Shown piece after piece: positions 37,556 through 45,168 of a stretch of DNA of 64,000 nt (its first letter is position 1; every line of letters begins with the position of its first letter). This DNA comes from Pseudomonas denitrificans (nom. rej.). GTDB taxonomy: Bacteria > Pseudomonadota > Gammaproteobacteria > Pseudomonadales > Pseudomonadaceae. A model generated the notes under the pieces. That model did not search any database and was not told the DNA's origin. It saw nothing but the letters and a program-made list of their open reading frames with translations. The stretch lies in the NCBI RefSeq assembly GCF_008807415.1, contig NZ_CP043626.1, forward strand, positions 1 to 64,000. Direction: 5' to 3'. Both the position numbers and the translations under genes were made by a program.

Positions 37556-38152
37556 TTAGAAGGCGACTTTCGGCGCGGCCTGGATGGCCTTGCTGTCCTC
37601 GAACTCCAGCAGGCTGGCGTCCTTGCTGTGGCCGTAGGTGGTGGCCAGGAAGTTGGCGGGGAACGACTGGCGGTAGGTGTTGTACTCCATCACCGCATCG
37701 TTGTAGGCCTGGCGGGCGAAGGCGACCTTGTTCTCGGTGCTCGACAGCTCCTCGCTGACCTGCTGCAGGTTCTGCGAGGCCTTGAGGTCCGGGTAGGCTT
37801 CCAGGGTCACGTTCAGGCGACCCATGGCACCGCCCAGGGCGTTCTCGGCGGCGGCCAGTTGCGCCATGCGGCCGGCGTCGCCGGGTTGTTCGGAAGCGGC
37901 TTTCAGACCGGCCACCGCCGCGTTACGGGCGGCAATCACCGCTTCCAGGGTCTCGCGTTCGTGCTTGAGGTAGGCCTTGGCGGTTTCCACCAGATTGGGG
38001 ATCAGGTCGTAGCGGCGCTTGAGCTGCACCTCGATCTGCGCGAAGGCGTTCTGGTAGCGGTTACGCAGCGCCACCAGGCGGTTGAACACGCTGATCAGCA
38101 GGAAGATGACGCCAGCGATGATGGCTAGGGTGATGATCGAGGAAACGCTCAT
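37556..38152 (-). CDS. lemA: LemA family protein
   Basis: A 198-residue protein with one N-terminal TM helix (ITLAIIAGVIFLLISVFN) and a long-helix bundle containing the family signature QIEVQLKRRYDLIPNLVETA and SLLEFEDSKAIQAAPKVAF at the end. The 'LemA' family name is unrelated to the GacS kinase once called LemA. First gene of a two-gene unit with the M48 peptidase, 21 bases apart. Biochemical role unknown. Confidence 0.92.
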   Translation of the reverse strand: MSVSSIITLAIIAGVIFLLISVFNRLVALRNRYQNAFAQIEVQLKRRYDLIPNLVETAKAYLKHERETLEAVIAARNAAVAGLKAASEQPGDAGRMAQLAAAENALGGAMGRLNVTLEAYPDLKASQNLQQVSEELSSTENKVAFARQAYNDAVMEYNTYRQSFPANFLATTYGHSKDASLLEFEDSKAIQAAPKVAF

Positions 38153-38284
38153 GGGATGTCCTTATCGGCAGGCGATCGAGCGTCGATCATAGCGGAAAGC
38201 CAGCAAAGCGGGCCTTATCCTTTTCCCGATACTTTGGGCTGATCGTGCTTTTGTTCTGAGCGAGCACGGCCTGCCTGGTGTCCC

Positions 38285-38332
38285 TGTAGGTGCGCGCCAT
38301 GCGCGCGATCGCGGGCATGGCCCGCTCCTACA
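38285..38332. repeat. REP hairpin
   Basis: TGTAGGTGCGCGCCATGCGC to CCCGCTCCTACA: an imperfect inverted pair of GTAGGAGC REP arms, between lemA (start at 38152) and the stop of the hydrolase gene at 38356. Confidence 0.8.
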
Positions 38333-38355
38333 GGAGAGTCACCTGTCTCAGCAAA

Positions 38356-38904
38356 TCAGCGATTCAGGTACTCGGCGGTGGACACCACCTCGGCGTAGGC
38401 GAAAGCCAGGGACGCCATGTAGGACGCGTGTACCTGGGCTGCCGGAACCTTCACGCCATTGAACTCCAGGTCCAGGGTGGCGCAGGCGTCGTGCAGCACG
38501 GTCACCGGGTAGCCGAAGTCGGCGGCGGCGCGCACTGCGCCATCCACGCACATGTGGCTCATGTGGCCGACCACCACCAGCGATTCCACGCCGTGCTGGT
38601 CGAGGATGGCCTTCAGGTCGGTGTCGCGGAACGAGTTGACGAAGTGCTTGAGCACCACCGGCTCGCCGGGCAGATTGGCGACCTTTGCGTGGATCTTCGC
38701 GCCGTCGCTGCCGGGGGCGAAGAACGGAGCATCGGCGCTTTCGAATTCGTGGCGCACGTGCACCACCAGATCACCGCGCTCGCGGAAGGCGGCCAGTACC
38801 TTGGCAGCCTGGTCGGCGGCGGCTTCGATGCCGACCAGTGGCCACTTGCCGGAAGGGAAGTAGTCGTTCTGGATATCCACTAGGATGAGCGCTTGCTTGG
38901 CCAT
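38356..38904 (-). CDS. isochorismatase-family cysteine hydrolase
   Basis: A 182-residue hydrolase with the full triad of the family: D10 (ALILVDIQNDYF), K86 (VVLKHFVNSF) and C119 (GHMSHMCVDGAVR). Such enzymes cleave nicotinamide, ureidoacrylate or similar amides and vinyl ethers. It is divergent from a GlxA-type regulator (39014), the usual partner of this hydrolase, which probably controls it. Substrate unknown. Confidence 0.9.
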   Translation of the reverse strand: MAKQALILVDIQNDYFPSGKWPLVGIEAAADQAAKVLAAFRERGDLVVHVRHEFESADAPFFAPGSDGAKIHAKVANLPGEPVVLKHFVNSFRDTDLKAILDQHGVESLVVVGHMSHMCVDGAVRAAADFGYPVTVLHDACATLDLEFNGVKVPAAQVHASYMASLAFAYAEVVSTAEYLNR

Positions 38905-39013
38905 TTCCGAAGTCCTTCTTGAACGTTGAGTGGTGAGGAAGTGGGACCAGTATGGTTCGCCGCGCGCCGCGCGGGGATCAGGCGGAACGACAATAACCGG
39001 GGGAAAACTGACA

Positions 39014-40012
39014 ATGGTTGCGGAACGGAGCGTCGTCGAGATCGGGTTGCTGCTCTATCCCGGTGTGCAGACGGCGGCGCTGCATGGGCTCACCGACCTG
39101 TTCGCGGTGGCCGAGCGCATCGCCGGCGAGGAAGCCGCGCAGCAGCTGCCGGCACTGCGCGTCAGCCATTGGTCCGGTGAGGACGGCGGTGAGCCGCGGC
39201 GTGTGTTCGACACGCATCCAGGCGCCGACAGTCGCTTGGTCGCCGTGCTGGTGCCGCCCTCGTTGTTCGGGCTGCCCGACGCCGCGCCACTGCGCAATCT
39301 CACCGACTGGCTCGCCGCGCGCCACGGCGAGGGCGCTATCGTCGGCTCGGTGTGCATCGGCGGCCTGCTGGTGGCCGAGGCCGGGCTGCTCGACGGCCGC
39401 AGCGCCACCGCCCACTGGAGCGGCGCCGAGGCTTTCGGCAAACGCTTCCCGCGCGTGCGGCTGGAAGCACACAAGCCGATGGTGGACGACGGCGACCTGA
39501 TCACCTCCGCCGGGCTGATGGCCTGGTCGGACCTGGGCCTGCGCATCGTCGATCGCCTGCTCGGCCCGAGCATCGCCAACCGCACCGCGCGCTTCCTGGT
39601 GGTCGAACACAGCGACAGCGCCCAGCAATGCGGCAGCAATTTCGCGCCGCTGCTGGGGCATGGCGATGCCGCGATCCTCAAGGTGCAGCACTGGCTGCAG
39701 GGCAATGGCGCGGTGGACGTCAGCCTCGCCGCCATGGCCGCCCAGGCCGGGCTGGAGGAGCGCACCTTCCTGCGGCGCTTCCGCGCCGCCACCGGGCTCA
39801 AGCCCACCGAGTACTGCCAGCACCTGCGGGTGGGCAAGGCGCGCGAGCTGCTGGAGTTCACCAACGGCACGGTGGACCACATCGCCTATACGGTCGGCTA
39901 CCTCGATCCGGGCTCGTTCCGTAGCACCTTCCGCAAGATCACCGGGATGGCGCCGAGCGACTACCGCAAGCGCTTCGGCGCGAAGCCAGCCGAGGTCCTG
40001 CTCAGGGACTGA
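39014..40012 (+). CDS. GlxA-family transcriptional regulator (DJ-1/PfpI + AraC)
   Basis: A 332-residue protein with an N-terminal class I amidotransferase-like sensor (IGLLLYPGVQTAALHGLTDL, GSVCIGGLLVAEAGLLDGRS, ATAHW) and a C-terminal AraC helix-turn-helix (SLAAMAAQAGLEERTFLRRF, HIAYTVGYLDPGSFRSTF). I start at ATG 39014 (VAERSVVEIG), since the upstream frame to 38930 is intergenic. The nucleophile-elbow cysteine is retained (SVC). Divergent from the isochorismatase-like gene, its likely target. Confidence 0.9.
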   Translation: MVAERSVVEIGLLLYPGVQTAALHGLTDLFAVAERIAGEEAAQQLPALRVSHWSGEDGGEPRRVFDTHPGADSRLVAVLVPPSLFGLPDAAPLRNLTDWLAARHGEGAIVGSVCIGGLLVAEAGLLDGRSATAHWSGAEAFGKRFPRVRLEAHKPMVDDGDLITSAGLMAWSDLGLRIVDRLLGPSIANRTARFLVVEHSDSAQQCGSNFAPLLGHGDAAILKVQHWLQGNGAVDVSLAAMAAQAGLEERTFLRRFRAATGLKPTEYCQHLRVGKARELLEFTNGTVDHIAYTVGYLDPGSFRSTFRKITGMAPSDYRKRFGAKPAEVLLRD

Positions 40013-40307
40013 CCGATGGGTTGTCCGCCGCCTGCTGCAGCATCTGCGTGAGCAGCGGTGCATATTCCGCGTCGGTCATGGCCGGGTGCACCTGCAGGTG
40101 CATCAGGTCGGTCCACTGCAGCATCCAGCGCTGCACATCGAGCGGGTTCTCGGCCTCCGCGAGGCCGAAACCGAGCATGTGGCCCATGGCGTGCCAGCGG
40201 CCGACCAGCTTCACGCCGGGCGGCGGCAGGCCGCCGGTCTTGAGGAACCGTTGAATGATCCTGTCGCGGTTCTCGATGGGGATTGTCCAGTTCACCAGAT
40301 AGAGCAT
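40002..40307 (-). CDS. DUF3303 family protein
   Basis: A 101-residue protein: MLYLVNWTIPIENRDRIIQR, PPGVKLVGRWHAMGHMLGFG, and a C-terminal helix ADNPSVSP. This ferredoxin-like fold (DUF3303) has no known function; family members look like small-molecule binding dimers. Its 3' end overlaps that of the convergent GlxA gene by 11 bases. Confidence 0.78.
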   Translation of the reverse strand: MLYLVNWTIPIENRDRIIQRFLKTGGLPPPGVKLVGRWHAMGHMLGFGLAEAENPLDVQRWMLQWTDLMHLQVHPAMTDAEYAPLLTQMLQQAADNPSVSP

Positions 40308-40546
40308 GTCGCACCTCCGGCCCGGCTCCGGGCTTCGATGGACGCGGACCCGAACCGGCGACGCCGCCAGAGCCGCGCCGGTGTATCCCAGGCGTGACAG
40401 CCTCCGGCTGGGAGCGGCGTTCTCCCGACAGGCATAGCAGCACCCAGCGAAGCGGGAGAGGCCGCTGATCGGCAACGGGCTGGGCAGTCGATCGGCGGTC
40501 GGAGTCTGTGCCTGAGAACACCGTCCCACAACCGCCAGACTCGCGC

Positions 40547-40573
40547 TAATATACTTATTGAAAGACTTATATT
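40547..40573 (+). promoter_or_regulatory. AT-rich promoter/operator region of the toxin-antitoxin pair
   Basis: CTAATATACTTATTGAAAGA then CTTATAT: an island of A+T in GC-rich surroundings, with repeated ACTTAT units, 25-50 bases before the toxin ATG. It fits a promoter autoregulated by an HTH antitoxin. No experimental support. Confidence 0.45.
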
Positions 40574-40597
40574 TCTGCCTCTCCCCGCGAGGCAGCC

Positions 40598-40852
40598 ATG
40601 AACCGGATCAACTGGACCCGAAAGGCCGTGAAGCAGCTTGGCAGGTTAAACAAGGCCGATCAGCCGGTGATCTACGACGCCGTGCAGGAACTCGCCCGGA
40701 TGCCGGCGGTGCCGAACGTCAAAAGGTTGGTCAACCATGCCTACGGCTACCGTCTGCGGGTAGGCAGGTAGCGCGTCCTGTTCGATTGGGACGGCGGCAT
40801 CCGCATCGTGAATATCGAAGAGGTCAGCAAGCGCGATGAGCACACGTACTAA
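40598..40852 (+). pseudogene. RelE/HigB-like toxin with in-frame amber stop
   Basis: Full frame would encode 84 residues: NRINWTRKAVKQLGRLNKAD, VPNVKRLVNHAYGYRLRVGR, [stop], RVLFDWDGGIRIVNIEEVSK. TAG at 40769-40771 replaces codon 58, where RelE-type toxins normally have Tyr (RVGxYRV). The frame continues cleanly to TAA at 40850, so a single C-to-G change of TAC explains it. As written, the last third with catalytic basic residues is lost, so the mRNA interferase is probably dead. The 3' end overlaps the antitoxin start by 17 bases. Confidence 0.82.
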
Positions 40853-41162
40853 CGTGCAGATCATCAACGGGCCGGATGGCGTACCGGCCTTCGTGGTCAT
40901 TCCCTACGCGGAGTACATCGCCAGTCACCCGAAGGAGGACCTGGTCCCCAATGAGGTGGTGGGCTTCATGGTCAGGGATGGGCTGACCGCTGTTGGCGCC
41001 TGGCGCCGGCACCTGGGGCTGACTCAGGCGGAAGTGGCCGAACGCATTGGTATCAGCCAGTCCGCCTATGCCCAGCAGGAAGCCGCGACCCGCCCGCGCA
41101 AGCACACGCGGGAAAAGCTCGCGAAGGCGCTGGGGATTCACGCCGACCTGCTGGATCTCTGA
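40836..41162 (+). CDS. antitoxin with helix-turn-helix (HigA/XRE type)
   Basis: A 108-residue protein. Residues 1-45 (NVQIINGPDGVPAFVVIPYA, EYIASHPKEDLVPNEVV) resemble the strand-rich part of Phd/YefM-like antitoxins; residues 53-105 form an XRE helix-turn-helix (WRRHLGLTQAEVAERIGISQ, YAQQEAATRPRKHTREKL). Toxin-first order with overlap is the HigBA arrangement. It should bind its own promoter and the toxin; intact although the toxin is interrupted. Confidence 0.85.
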   Translation: MSTRTNVQIINGPDGVPAFVVIPYAEYIASHPKEDLVPNEVVGFMVRDGLTAVGAWRRHLGLTQAEVAERIGISQSAYAQQEAATRPRKHTREKLAKALGIHADLLDL

Positions 41163-41166
41163 GCGG

Positions 41167-41535
41167 TCACACCCAGCGATCATTCTCCGCCGTGCGATCG
41201 CCGCCCTGGTCGCCGGTGTTCAGCACGCCGCGCGGTTCGATCAGCATCAGTTGCACCTCGTGCTCGGCATAGGGTTTGTGCTCCACCCCACGGGGTACCA
41301 CGTAAAGCTCGCCGGCGCGCAGGGTCAGCGGACCGTCGCGGAAGTCGATGCGCAGCTCGCCGTCCAGCACGATGAAGGTCTCGTCGGTGTCGGCGTGGCT
41401 GTGCCAGACGAAGTCGCCCTGCAGCTTCACCACCTTGAGCTGGTAGTCGTTCATCTCGGCGATCACCCGTGGTTGCCAGGTTTCGCTGATGCGGCCGAGC
41501 TTGTCCTGCAGGTTGATCGGTTGGCGTTGGGTCAC
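41167..41535 (-). CDS. cupin-domain protein
   Basis: A 122-residue single-cupin protein with both motifs: [20 protein letters not shown] (metal-ligand His, His, Glu) and [18 protein letters not shown]. Such small cupins act as sugar isomerases, dioxygenases or small-molecule binding proteins; none can be picked here. Its stop lies 5 bases past the convergent antitoxin stop. Confidence 0.82.
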   Translation of the reverse strand: MTQRQPINLQDKLGRISETWQPRVIAEMNDYQLKVVKLQGDFVWHSHADTDETFIVLDGELRIDFRDGPLTLRAGELYVVPRGVEHKPYAEHEVQLMLIEPRGVLNTGDQGGDRTAENDRWV

Positions 41536-41708
41536 GGTGGTTGTCTCCTTGGGATCGGTCTGCCCAAACTACTGCCGGCCCCTGGAGCGGTCTTGCAGGA
41601 ACTTGCGCTTCGGTGTCGCTGTTGCTGCTGGTCGCCATGCCGTAGCGGGGAGCGAAAAGCGGGCGACTATGCTCAGAGCATCGCGCTCGTTCTGCTCCGG
41701 AGACCGCC

Positions 41709-42137
41709 ATGTCCACGCCCGTTCCCATCGCCCGCCCCAGCGTCATTCCCTGCCTGCGCTACCGCGATGCGCCCCAGGCCATCGACTGGCTGTGCGCCAC
41801 CTTCGGTTTCCAGCGGCAGCTGGTGGTCGCCGATGACCACGGTGGCATTGCCCACGCACAGCTGGCGCTGGCCGACAGCAGCGGGCTGGTGATGCTCGGG
41901 TCGCTGCATGACAACGAGTACGGCCGGCTGATGCGCCAGCCCGACGAGATCGGTGGCTGTACCCAGAGTATCTACGTGGTGGTGAAGGACGCCGAAGCGC
42001 TGTATCGCGCAGCAGTCGAGGCCGGCGCGCAGATCGTCATCGACATCAAGGACGAGGACTACGGCGGCCAGGGCTTCACCTGCCGTGATCCGGAAGGGCA
42101 CATCTGGAGTTTCGGCACCTACGATCCCTGGCACTGA
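41709..42137 (+). CDS. VOC-superfamily (glyoxalase/bleomycin resistance-like) protein
   Basis: A 142-residue protein with two beta-alpha-beta-beta-beta repeats: PSVIPCLRYRDAPQAIDWLC, FGFQRQLVVADDHGGIAHAQ, then QSIYVVVKDAEALYRAAVEA and GFTCRDPEGHIWSFGTYDPW. The late DPEGHIWSF is the usual second metal-ligand strand. It is like PhnB/ glyoxalase-like proteins of unknown substrate. Monocistronic, followed by the B12 riboswitch region. Confidence 0.85.
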   Translation: MSTPVPIARPSVIPCLRYRDAPQAIDWLCATFGFQRQLVVADDHGGIAHAQLALADSSGLVMLGSLHDNEYGRLMRQPDEIGGCTQSIYVVVKDAEALYRAAVEAGAQIVIDIKDEDYGGQGFTCRDPEGHIWSFGTYDPWH

Positions 42138-42511
42138 TTTCGCGCTTTTGCGCCGCGTCCGCAACATCCTGCCCAACCCCCGCGCTTGACGCTTTCGTCC
42201 GCCAGGTGTTCAGATTCGCCCCGTTTCAGGTGCCCCCCGCCGCCGTGCGTGGGGTGAAACGGGAAGCCGGTGCGTCGCCCTCGTGCGATCAGTCCGGCGC
42301 TGCCCCCGCAACGGTAAGCGAGCGGAGCGTCCAATAAGCCACTGTGCTCAGGCATGGGAAGGCGGATGTTCCATGACCCTCGCAAGCCCGGAGACCGGCC
42401 TGGAACCTGTTTGGCAAACCCGCGGTGGGCGGGCGTGAGCCGGTTCCCGGGGCACGCTCGTTCCGGGTGTCGCTGCGCCGCCTGCGAAATCCCGATTTCG
42501 AGGCGATCACC
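42138..42511. other. 5' region of the cobalamin operon
   Basis: 374 bases without a gene: a possible promoter TTGACG (42186-42191) and TCAGAT (42210-42215) 18 bases apart, the cobalamin riboswitch, then about 105 bases of spacer to the TTG start with GAGG eight bases upstream of it. Confidence 0.55.
42206..42405 (+). ncRNA. cobalamin (B12) riboswitch
   Basis: Conserved elements in order: TTTCAGGTGCC at the P3-type stem, GAAACGGGAAGCCGGTG, the B12-box core CCGGCGCTGCCCCCGCAACG followed by GTAAGCGAGCGGAG, GCCACTG, GGGAAGGCGG, and the closing GCAAGCCCGGAGACCGGCC. These match the adenosylcobalamin-class consensus. It precedes a BtuB-like receptor, so B12 should turn the operon off. The kissing loop and the sequester helix were not folded. 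Confidence 0.95.
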
Positions 42512-44467
42512 TTGCAACATTCTTCGTTCCTGTACCGGCGCACCCTGCGCTGGACTCCCGTTCTCCCCCTCTATGTCCTGGGTGCGCACCTGTCGGCGGC
42601 GCCGCTCGACCTGGCCGATGAAGTCGTCAGCGGCCCTTCCGTGGAGTCCACCACCGTGGCCGACATGGCCCGCTACGGCAGCAAGCTGGAGGTCATCGAC
42701 CGCCAGCAGATCGAACGCGCCGGCCCCAGCGCCGACATCACCCGTGTGCTGCAGATGTACGTGCCCGGCCTGTTCGTCGCGCCGAAGAATGGCCCGTTCG
42801 ACTACGGCACCTACTCGCTGCTCGGCGGGCGCAACGACGACACGCTGATCCTGCTGGACGGCGTGCGCCTGAACAACCGCCTCTACGGCGGCATCTACAT
42901 CGACACCCTGCCGACCACCGCGGTGGAGCGCATCGAAGTGCTCAAGGGCGGCCAGGGCCTGCTGTTCGGCACCCAGGCGGTGTCCGGGGTGATCAATATC
43001 GTCACCCGCAGCGCGCGCAGCCGCGAAGCATCCGGCGAGGTGAACCTCGGCCTGGACACCTTCAAGGGCCGCAGTGGTGATGCCCGCGCCGAGAAAATCG
43101 TGCAGAACGGCCTGGGCGACCTCGGCCTGATGGCCTACGTCAGCCACAACCGCTCCGACGGCTACCAGCCCTACCGCGACCGCGACATGACCGACACGGT
43201 GAGCGACAAGCGCCGCTCCTACGACGTCAACGTGTTCGGCGCCAAGGCCATCCAGGCCATCGGAGATGCCTCGCGCCTGGAGCTGTTCTACCAGTACGCC
43301 GACGCCGAGCTGGACTTCGCCCGGCCGACCTCCAACCACCACACCAGCAACAACCGCGTGCAGCAGATCGCCACGGCGACTTTCCAGCAGAGCGTCAGCG
43401 AGGACTTCAGCTGGTTCGCCAAGACCCATATCAACGACTGGGACACCCGCTACGACCGCGTCTACAACCTGCAGGGCGGCGGCACCCAGGTGCTCAACCA
43501 CAACGACTACTGGGGCTTCACCGACTGGGGCGCGCAGCTCGAAGGCAAGGCGAAGCTGGTGGGCGGTCACGAGCTGGTCCTGGGTAACGACAACCAGTGG
43601 TACAAGGGCCAGGACGATGTGCTGATCATCGACAACGACAAGGCCGAGTCCCACGCGCTCTACGCCCAGCTGCGGCCGAACATCGAGGCGCTGCCCGACT
43701 GGCACCCGAGCCTGGGCGTGCGCCGCGAGGAAATCTCCGGCGGTGAAGGCGCCACCGTGTGGATGCTGACCTCGCTTTACGACCTCACGCAGCAGCTCAA
43801 GCTGCGCGGCCAGTTCGGCACCGCCTTCAAGCTGCCCACCGCCGAGCAGTTGTTCGTCAACGAGCCGGGCGATGAAGTCGGCAACCGCGACCTCAAGCCC
43901 GAGCGCAGCCGCAACGCCGAGCTGGGCCTGGACTACACCGGCGAGCTGTTCGAGCAGCCGTGGAGCGGCAGCGTCACGCTGTTCCGCCGCGAGATCACCG
44001 ATCTCATCACCCTCGCGGGCGACCAGTGGGTGAACGGCAGTGGCGAGATCACCGTGCGTGGCGTGGAAGCCAACGGCCAGTGGCAGTTCGGGCGGCACTG
44101 GCAGCTTTCTGCGGACGCCACGCGCAACCTCGTGGACAGCCGCGAAGGCGTGACGGTGAACAACATCCCGCACTTCTTCGCCCGCCTGCGCCTGGGCTAT
44201 GACGACAGCCTCTGGGGCGCGGGCCTTGCCACCCGCTATGTCGGTTCCATCGTCAGTGCCCAGGATGACGACTACGGCCACTACAGCGTGCTCGATGGCG
44301 ACGCCTACCGCTACCTCGACGCCGCCCACGCGCACCGCCTGAGTCTGCTGCTGGAGAACCTGCTGGACCGCGACTACGCCACCGGTCGCACCAGCAACGG
44401 CATCCGCCAGGTGGACAACCTCGGCCGGCCGCGTACCGCCGAGCTGCGCTACACCTTCAGCTTCTGA
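42512..44467 (+). CDS. btuB: TonB-dependent cobalamin receptor, BtuB-like
   Basis: A 651-residue outer-membrane receptor. TTG at 42512 is preferred: GAGG lies eight bases upstream and a signal peptide follows (RRTLRWTPVLPLYVLGAHLS, cleavage about SAA). Plug: ADITRVLQMYVPGLFVAPKN, GGRNDDTLILLDGVRLNNRL, ERIEVLKGGQGLLFGTQAVS; barrel ends ELRYTFSF with terminal Phe. Ca-binding loops as in E. coli BtuB were not confirmed. Control by the upstream riboswitch supports corrinoid import. Its stop touches the next ATG. Confidence 0.9.
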   Translation: MQHSSFLYRRTLRWTPVLPLYVLGAHLSAAPLDLADEVVSGPSVESTTVADMARYGSKLEVIDRQQIERAGPSADITRVLQMYVPGLFVAPKNGPFDYGTYSLLGGRNDDTLILLDGVRLNNRLYGGIYIDTLPTTAVERIEVLKGGQGLLFGTQAVSGVINIVTRSARSREASGEVNLGLDTFKGRSGDARAEKIVQNGLGDLGLMAYVSHNRSDGYQPYRDRDMTDTVSDKRRSYDVNVFGAKAIQAIGDASRLELFYQYADAELDFARPTSNHHTSNNRVQQIATATFQQSVSEDFSWFAKTHINDWDTRYDRVYNLQGGGTQVLNHNDYWGFTDWGAQLEGKAKLVGGHELVLGNDNQWYKGQDDVLIIDNDKAESHALYAQLRPNIEALPDWHPSLGVRREEISGGEGATVWMLTSLYDLTQQLKLRGQFGTAFKLPTAEQLFVNEPGDEVGNRDLKPERSRNAELGLDYTGELFEQPWSGSVTLFRREITDLITLAGDQWVNGSGEITVRGVEANGQWQFGRHWQLSADATRNLVDSREGVTVNNIPHFFARLRLGYDDSLWGAGLATRYVGSIVSAQDDDYGHYSVLDGDAYRYLDAAHAHRLSLLLENLLDRDYATGRTSNGIRQVDNLGRPRTAELRYTFSF

Positions 44468-45168
44468 TGAAGGCCATCCTGCTGGTCGGCCCGCTCGCCG
44501 GAGCCCAGGGCGAGCGCCTGCACCGCGAGGTGTCGGCGCGCCTCGCCGGTGTCGAATGCATCGATACCGGCGAGGGTTTCGATTCGCTCTGGGGGCGGGT
44601 GCGCGCGCTGTTGGCGGAGGCGCGGGAGCTGTTGCTGGTCGACCTTGAACCGACCGCTGACGGTGCCTACCTCGACTGGTTGCGTGCCGAGCTGGCCGCG
44701 CTGTCGGAAGATCATCCGCAGGCGCCGCCGCCGAAAGTCACCGTGTCGGCGCTCGGCCGGCGCGGGCTGGACGCGGCGGCGGTGCTGGCGGCGATTGGTG
44801 ACCCGGCGCAACAGCTGGACTGTCAGGGTGTCGGTGAAGTGCCGTCGCAGCCGGACTGGTCCGCGCCGCCGCCGCACCGGCATCACCTGTTCCTCTGTAC
44901 CGGGCCGCGCTGCGTGCGGCGTGGTGCGCTGCCGTTGTGGAAAACCCTGCGCCGCGAACTGATCCGTCTCGATCTGTACGAGAACGCTGCGGGCGCCCTG
45001 CTGACCCGCACCGGTTGCCAGTTCCCGTGCAATCGCGGGCCGTTGCTGACGGTCTATCCCGAACGTGTCTGGTATGGCCTGCGCAGTGACGAGCAGGTGT
45101 GCCGGGTGGTGGCGGAGCACTTGCGCGATGGCGTCCCGGTGGCGGAGCTGCGGGTGGACGAGCCATGA
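44467..45168 (+). CDS. protein with C-terminal (2Fe-2S) thioredoxin-like ferredoxin domain
   Basis: A 233-residue protein. The C-terminal third carries C144, C149, C184 and C188 in HHLFLCTGPRC and GCQFPCNRGPLLTVYPERVW, the pattern of Shethna-type 2Fe-2S ferredoxins often found with cobalamin genes. The N-terminal 115 residues resemble a CbiX/SirB-like chelatase fold in size, but the usual GHGS is replaced by LVGPLAG, so a chelatase role is doubtful. It overlaps btuB and the next gene by one and four bases. A redox role in corrinoid processing is inference. Confidence 0.72.
   Translation: MKAILLVGPLAGAQGERLHREVSARLAGVECIDTGEGFDSLWGRVRALLAEARELLLVDLEPTADGAYLDWLRAELAALSEDHPQAPPPKVTVSALGRRGLDAAAVLAAIGDPAQQLDCQGVGEVPSQPDWSAPPPHRHHLFLCTGPRCVRRGALPLWKTLRRELIRLDLYENAAGALLTRTGCQFPCNRGPLLTVYPERVWYGLRSDEQVCRVVAEHLRDGVPVAELRVDEP

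Noticed and set aside
42119..44335. A 738-residue minus-strand frame opposite the BtuB-like gene
   Set aside because: Starts within the receptor and ends in the riboswitch leader; composition is that of a reverse-strand shadow.
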